Shown here: piece by piece, positions 6,552 through 8,266 of the stretch | Position numbering within the stretch: the stretch's first letter is position 1 | Layout: each line of letters starts with the position of its first letter | NCBI GenBank assembly: GCA_020200675.1 | Contig: JAIVIG010000125.1 | Span: 1-8,266, forward strand | Direction: 5' to 3' | DNA length: 8,266 bases | DNA from: Actinomycetota bacterium | GTDB lineage: Bacteria > Actinomycetota > Rubrobacteria > Rubrobacterales > Rubrobacteraceae | Notes under the pieces: model-generated | What the model saw: only the letters and a program-made list of their open reading frames with translations | Told to the model about the DNA's origin: nothing | The model's database searches: none | Program-made: the position numbers and the translations under genes

Positions 6552-6560
6552 GAAGCTCAC

Positions 6561-7406
6561 GTGAGGATCCTGTACTCGCTCCTTCTGGTCGGGGTGACGA
6601 TGGTATGGGGCTGGACGTTTGTCGCGGTCCGGGACGCCATCGCCCTCTACGGCGTGCTGGGCTTCCTGAGCATGCGTTTCGCGCTCGCCGCCGCGGCCCT
6701 GGCCCCCTACGCCGCGCGCAAAGTATCGCGCCAAACCCTCGTGGCCGGCGCGGGCATAGGGCTCGTCCTGGCCCTGGGCTACCTCTTGCAGACTACGGGC
6801 CTGCTCTTCACGACACCGACCAACTCTGGCCTCATCACCGGGCTCTTCGTGGTCTTCGCCCCCCTGGCGGACCGTCTCTTCTTCGGGACGCGGCCCTCGC
6901 GGCCGGTACTCGTCGCCGTCTTGCTGAGCCTCCTCGGGATGGCCCTCCTTGCCGGGGGCGGACCGGACGAAGCGAACCGGGGCGATCTACTGACCCTGCT
7001 GTGCGCCGGAGCTTTGGGTCTGCACATAGCGCTCCTCTCCCGCTACGCCCGCGCGCACGACGCCTCCGGGCTCGCTTTTGTCCAGATGCTCTCGATGGCG
7101 CTCGCTTTTGGGCTTCTCTGGGCTCTCTTCGAGCCCGTGGCCTTCCCGCCGCGGGAGGTCTGGATCCCCCTCGTCGCGACGGGCCTGGTGGCGTCGGCCG
7201 GGGCATTCTGGGCGCAGACCTTCGTCCAGCAGCGGATCTCCGCGGCTCGCACGGCGGTGATCCTGACCACGGAGCCCGTCTTCGCCGCCCTTTTCGGGCA
7301 CTGGCTCGCCGGGGACAGGCTCGTGCCCGTCCAGATCTTCGGGGCCACCCTGATCCTCTCGGCGCTCGTCGTCGTCGAGGTGATTCCGGCTATTGTGAGA
7401 AAATGA
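6561..7406 (+). CDS. EamA/DMT-family membrane transporter
   Basis: A 281-residue integral membrane protein of the drug/metabolite transporter superfamily with two EamA halves, roughly residues 4-135 and 145-277, together giving about ten hydrophobic segments. The first half has WGWTFVAVRDAI (14-25), an early helix typical of the family, and NSGLITGLFVVFAPL. The second half ends with TTEPVFAALFGHWLAGDRL, the characteristic penultimate EamA segment. Members usually export amino acids, metabolites or drugs; substrate is unknown here. The GTG start directly precedes the first helix (RILYSLLLVGVTMVW), but no ribosome site is visible; a GTG/ATG pair at codons 12-13 would cut into the first helix and is unlikely. 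The cysteine hydrolase gene follows after 31 bp on the same strand, so one transcript is likely. Confidence 0.88.
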   Translation: MRILYSLLLVGVTMVWGWTFVAVRDAIALYGVLGFLSMRFALAAAALAPYAARKVSRQTLVAGAGIGLVLALGYLLQTTGLLFTTPTNSGLITGLFVVFAPLADRLFFGTRPSRPVLVAVLLSLLGMALLAGGGPDEANRGDLLTLLCAGALGLHIALLSRYARAHDASGLAFVQMLSMALAFGLLWALFEPVAFPPREVWIPLVATGLVASAGAFWAQTFVQQRISAARTAVILTTEPVFAALFGHWLAGDRLVPVQIFGATLILSALVVVEVIPAIVRK

Positions 7407-7420
7407 AGTAAGCAAAAGAA

Positions 7421-7426
7421 AGGAGG
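7421..7426 (+). promoter_or_regulatory. Shine-Dalgarno site for the cysteine hydrolase gene
   Basis: AGGAGG in a purine-rich run between the two plus-strand genes, 11 bases before the ATG at 7438. It is the strongest ribosome site in this part of the window, though the spacer is longer than usual. Confidence 0.65.
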
Positions 7427-7437
7427 CATACCGCGCA

Positions 7438-8034
7438 ATGAGAAGCGTCGAAGTTCCGGAGTACGAGGTCCACGAGGAAGTCCGTGTAGATCCGGTCCGC
7501 ACGGCGCTCATCGTCGGGGACATGCAGAACGATTTCGTGAAGGAGGGAGGCACGCTCGTCGTCCCGGACGCCGAGGCCACGATCCCGAAGATACAGAACC
7601 TGCTTGCGCTCGCCCGGGAGTCCGGGATGAAGGTGGTCTTCATCCAGGACACGCACAACGAAGGCGACCTGGAGTGGGAGATCTGGGGAGAGCACTGCCG
7701 CGAGGGCAGTTGGGGCTGGCAGATAGTGGACGATCTCCGTCCGCTCGAAAACGAGGTAACCATCCGGAAGCCCCGGTACGATGCCTTCTACGGCACGCAG
7801 CTAGAGCACCTCCTGCGTATGTGGGGCGTGGATACCCTTATCATCTGCGGCACGGTCGCCAACATTTGCGTCCACTACACCGCGTCGAGCGCCGCCATGC
7901 GTTGGTTCAACGTCATAGTCCCCGTAGATGGTATCTCAAGCTTTAGCCCCTTCGACATGGAAGCCTCCCTGAGCCAAACGGCCTCTTTGCTCGGAAGAGT
8001 GACGCAGAGCGAGGCTATACGGATTGGACCATAA
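7438..8034 (+). CDS. Isochorismatase/nicotinamidase-family cysteine hydrolase
   Basis: A 198-residue soluble hydrolase. The catalytic triad is visible as Asp28 in GDMQNDF, Lys111 in IRKPRYDAF and Cys144 in GTVANICV. Asp71 and His73 in DTH, together with His86 in WGEHC, fit the metal-binding set of nicotinamidases, so an amidase acting on nicotinamide or a related amide is more likely than isochorismatase. The CGTVANICV loop differs from the common GLATDYCV of PncA, so the name is kept general. ATG at 7438 has AGGAGG 11 bases upstream, a slightly long spacer. It lies 31 bp after the transporter gene; the exporter and hydrolase could handle the same compound. A decayed paralogue fragment follows immediately after its stop, in frame. 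Confidence 0.88.
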   Translation: MRSVEVPEYEVHEEVRVDPVRTALIVGDMQNDFVKEGGTLVVPDAEATIPKIQNLLALARESGMKVVFIQDTHNEGDLEWEIWGEHCREGSWGWQIVDDLRPLENEVTIRKPRYDAFYGTQLEHLLRMWGVDTLIICGTVANICVHYTASSAAMRWFNVIVPVDGISSFSPFDMEASLSQTASLLGRVTQSEAIRIGP

Positions 8035-8169
8035 AGAAGGTTGGTGGTGAAGGACCGGCGTGAGTCGTCCTCCAGGGACGATCGAGACCTTGAGGCATCC
8101 CTGCGACAGACCTCGTTCCTCTTCGCCGGCGGTATCACGCATAGCGCCGCAATACGAGTCGGGACATAG
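8035..8169 (+). pseudogene. C-terminal remnant of a diverged cysteine hydrolase paralogue
   Basis: Starting right after the TAA at 8032-8034 and in the same frame, 44 codons run to a TAG at 8167-8169. The last 27 codons read LEASLRQTSFLF...THSAAIRVGT, which aligns with MEASLSQTASLL...TQSEAIRIGP at the end of the intact hydrolase; about 15 of 27 residues agree, with one residue of length difference. The preceding part (LVVKDRRESSS) also loosely fits the strand before it in the family. There is no start, no catalytic Cys/Asp/Lys and no ribosome site, so it is not a gene. Third-position differences are many, so it descends from an old paralogue and not from a recent duplication. Confidence 0.75.
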
Positions 8170-8174
8170 AAAAT

Positions 8175-8193
8175 CCGGGGCACTATGCCCCGG
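8175..8193. terminator. Strong GC hairpin, probable (bidirectional) terminator
   Basis: CCGGGGCA-CTA-TGCCCCGG is a perfect 8-bp stem with a 3-base loop, 6 bases after the remnant's stop. On the plus strand no T-run follows, but on the minus strand ATTTTC follows directly, so it could serve the plus-strand operon as a U-poor terminator and a minus-strand gene from beyond the right edge as a more classical one. Confidence 0.6.
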
Positions 8194-8229
8194 CCCGGTA
8201 AGAGAACTCGTTAGCGTGGGCTGAAGCTT

Positions 8230-8262
8230 AGACCTTAACTTGTGTTTTAACTGTATAGGTCT
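8230..8262. repeat. Small direct and inverted repeats in AT-rich end region
   Basis: AGACCT (8230-8235) and AGGTCT (8257-8262) form an inverted pair around two direct copies of TTAACT (8235-8240 and 8247-8252) set 12 bp apart. The patch is AT-richer than the rest and lies after the terminator, so it may be a promoter or operator for a gene beyond the window. No gene is seen in 8170-8266. Confidence 0.3.
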
Positions 8263-8266
8263 GTGA

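Noticed and set aside
6605..7411. Second plus-strand frame of 268 codons inside the transporter gene
   Set aside because: Arg/Pro/Gly-rich shadow without membrane segments; the overlapping frame shows the expected EamA pattern.
6987..7763. Minus-strand frame of 258 codons spanning the transporter/hydrolase junction
   Set aside because: It crosses two supported plus-strand genes and the ribosome site between them, and its translation is low-complexity with no motif.
8032..8169. Programmed stop-codon readthrough of the cysteine hydrolase
   Set aside because: The extension would duplicate the C-terminus already encoded, and no stimulatory structure is obvious immediately after the TAA; a paralogue remnant explains it better.

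Overview
The window is high-GC DNA, probably from a Rubrobacter-like actinobacterium. The reasons are GC-rich coding sequence in all three codon positions, free use of the ATA and AGG codons, GTG/TTG starts, short intergenic gaps and compact divergent gene pairs. This placement is an inference from composition and gene style; no rRNA or other lineage marker is present.

Left third (1-3860, all minus strand): a tight three-gene operon read right to left. It starts with a GCS2-type carboxylate-amine ligase (2538-3860), continues with a circularly permuted type 2 ATP-grasp ligase (1184-2548, start overlapping the previous stop) and ends with an asparagine-synthase-like amidotransferase (1-1181, cut by the window edge). 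The amidotransferase looks like the N-acetylglutaminylglutamine amide (NAGGN) type, AsnO, not ordinary AsnB. In characterised NAGGN loci AsnO works with Ngg, a GNAT/ATP-grasp fusion. Here two unrelated ligases occupy the partner positions. Two peptide-bond-type ligases plus an amidating enzyme suggest a pathway for a small amidated glutamyl peptide, possibly a compatible solute or thiol-like metabolite. This is the most interesting system in the window.

Middle (3988-6470): two small uncharacterised genes converge (96 aa plus, 73 aa minus). They are followed by a minus-strand CpdA-like metallophosphoesterase (4628-5494) and a minus-strand alpha/beta hydrolase (5673-6470). The 178-bp gap between the last two is filled by an element with inverted-repeat ends and TCAGCTTTCAG-type repeats. 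Its left arm contains the best -10 candidate for the phosphoesterase gene.

Right (6561-8266): a divergent plus-strand pair encodes an EamA/DMT-family membrane transporter and a nicotinamidase/isochorismatase-family cysteine hydrolase, probably one transcript. Directly after the hydrolase stop, in the same frame, lies a 44-codon remnant matching the C-terminus of a diverged paralogue of that hydrolase. A strong GC hairpin that could terminate transcription in both directions follows. The last ~70 bases are AT-richer, hold small direct and inverted repeats, and show no gene.
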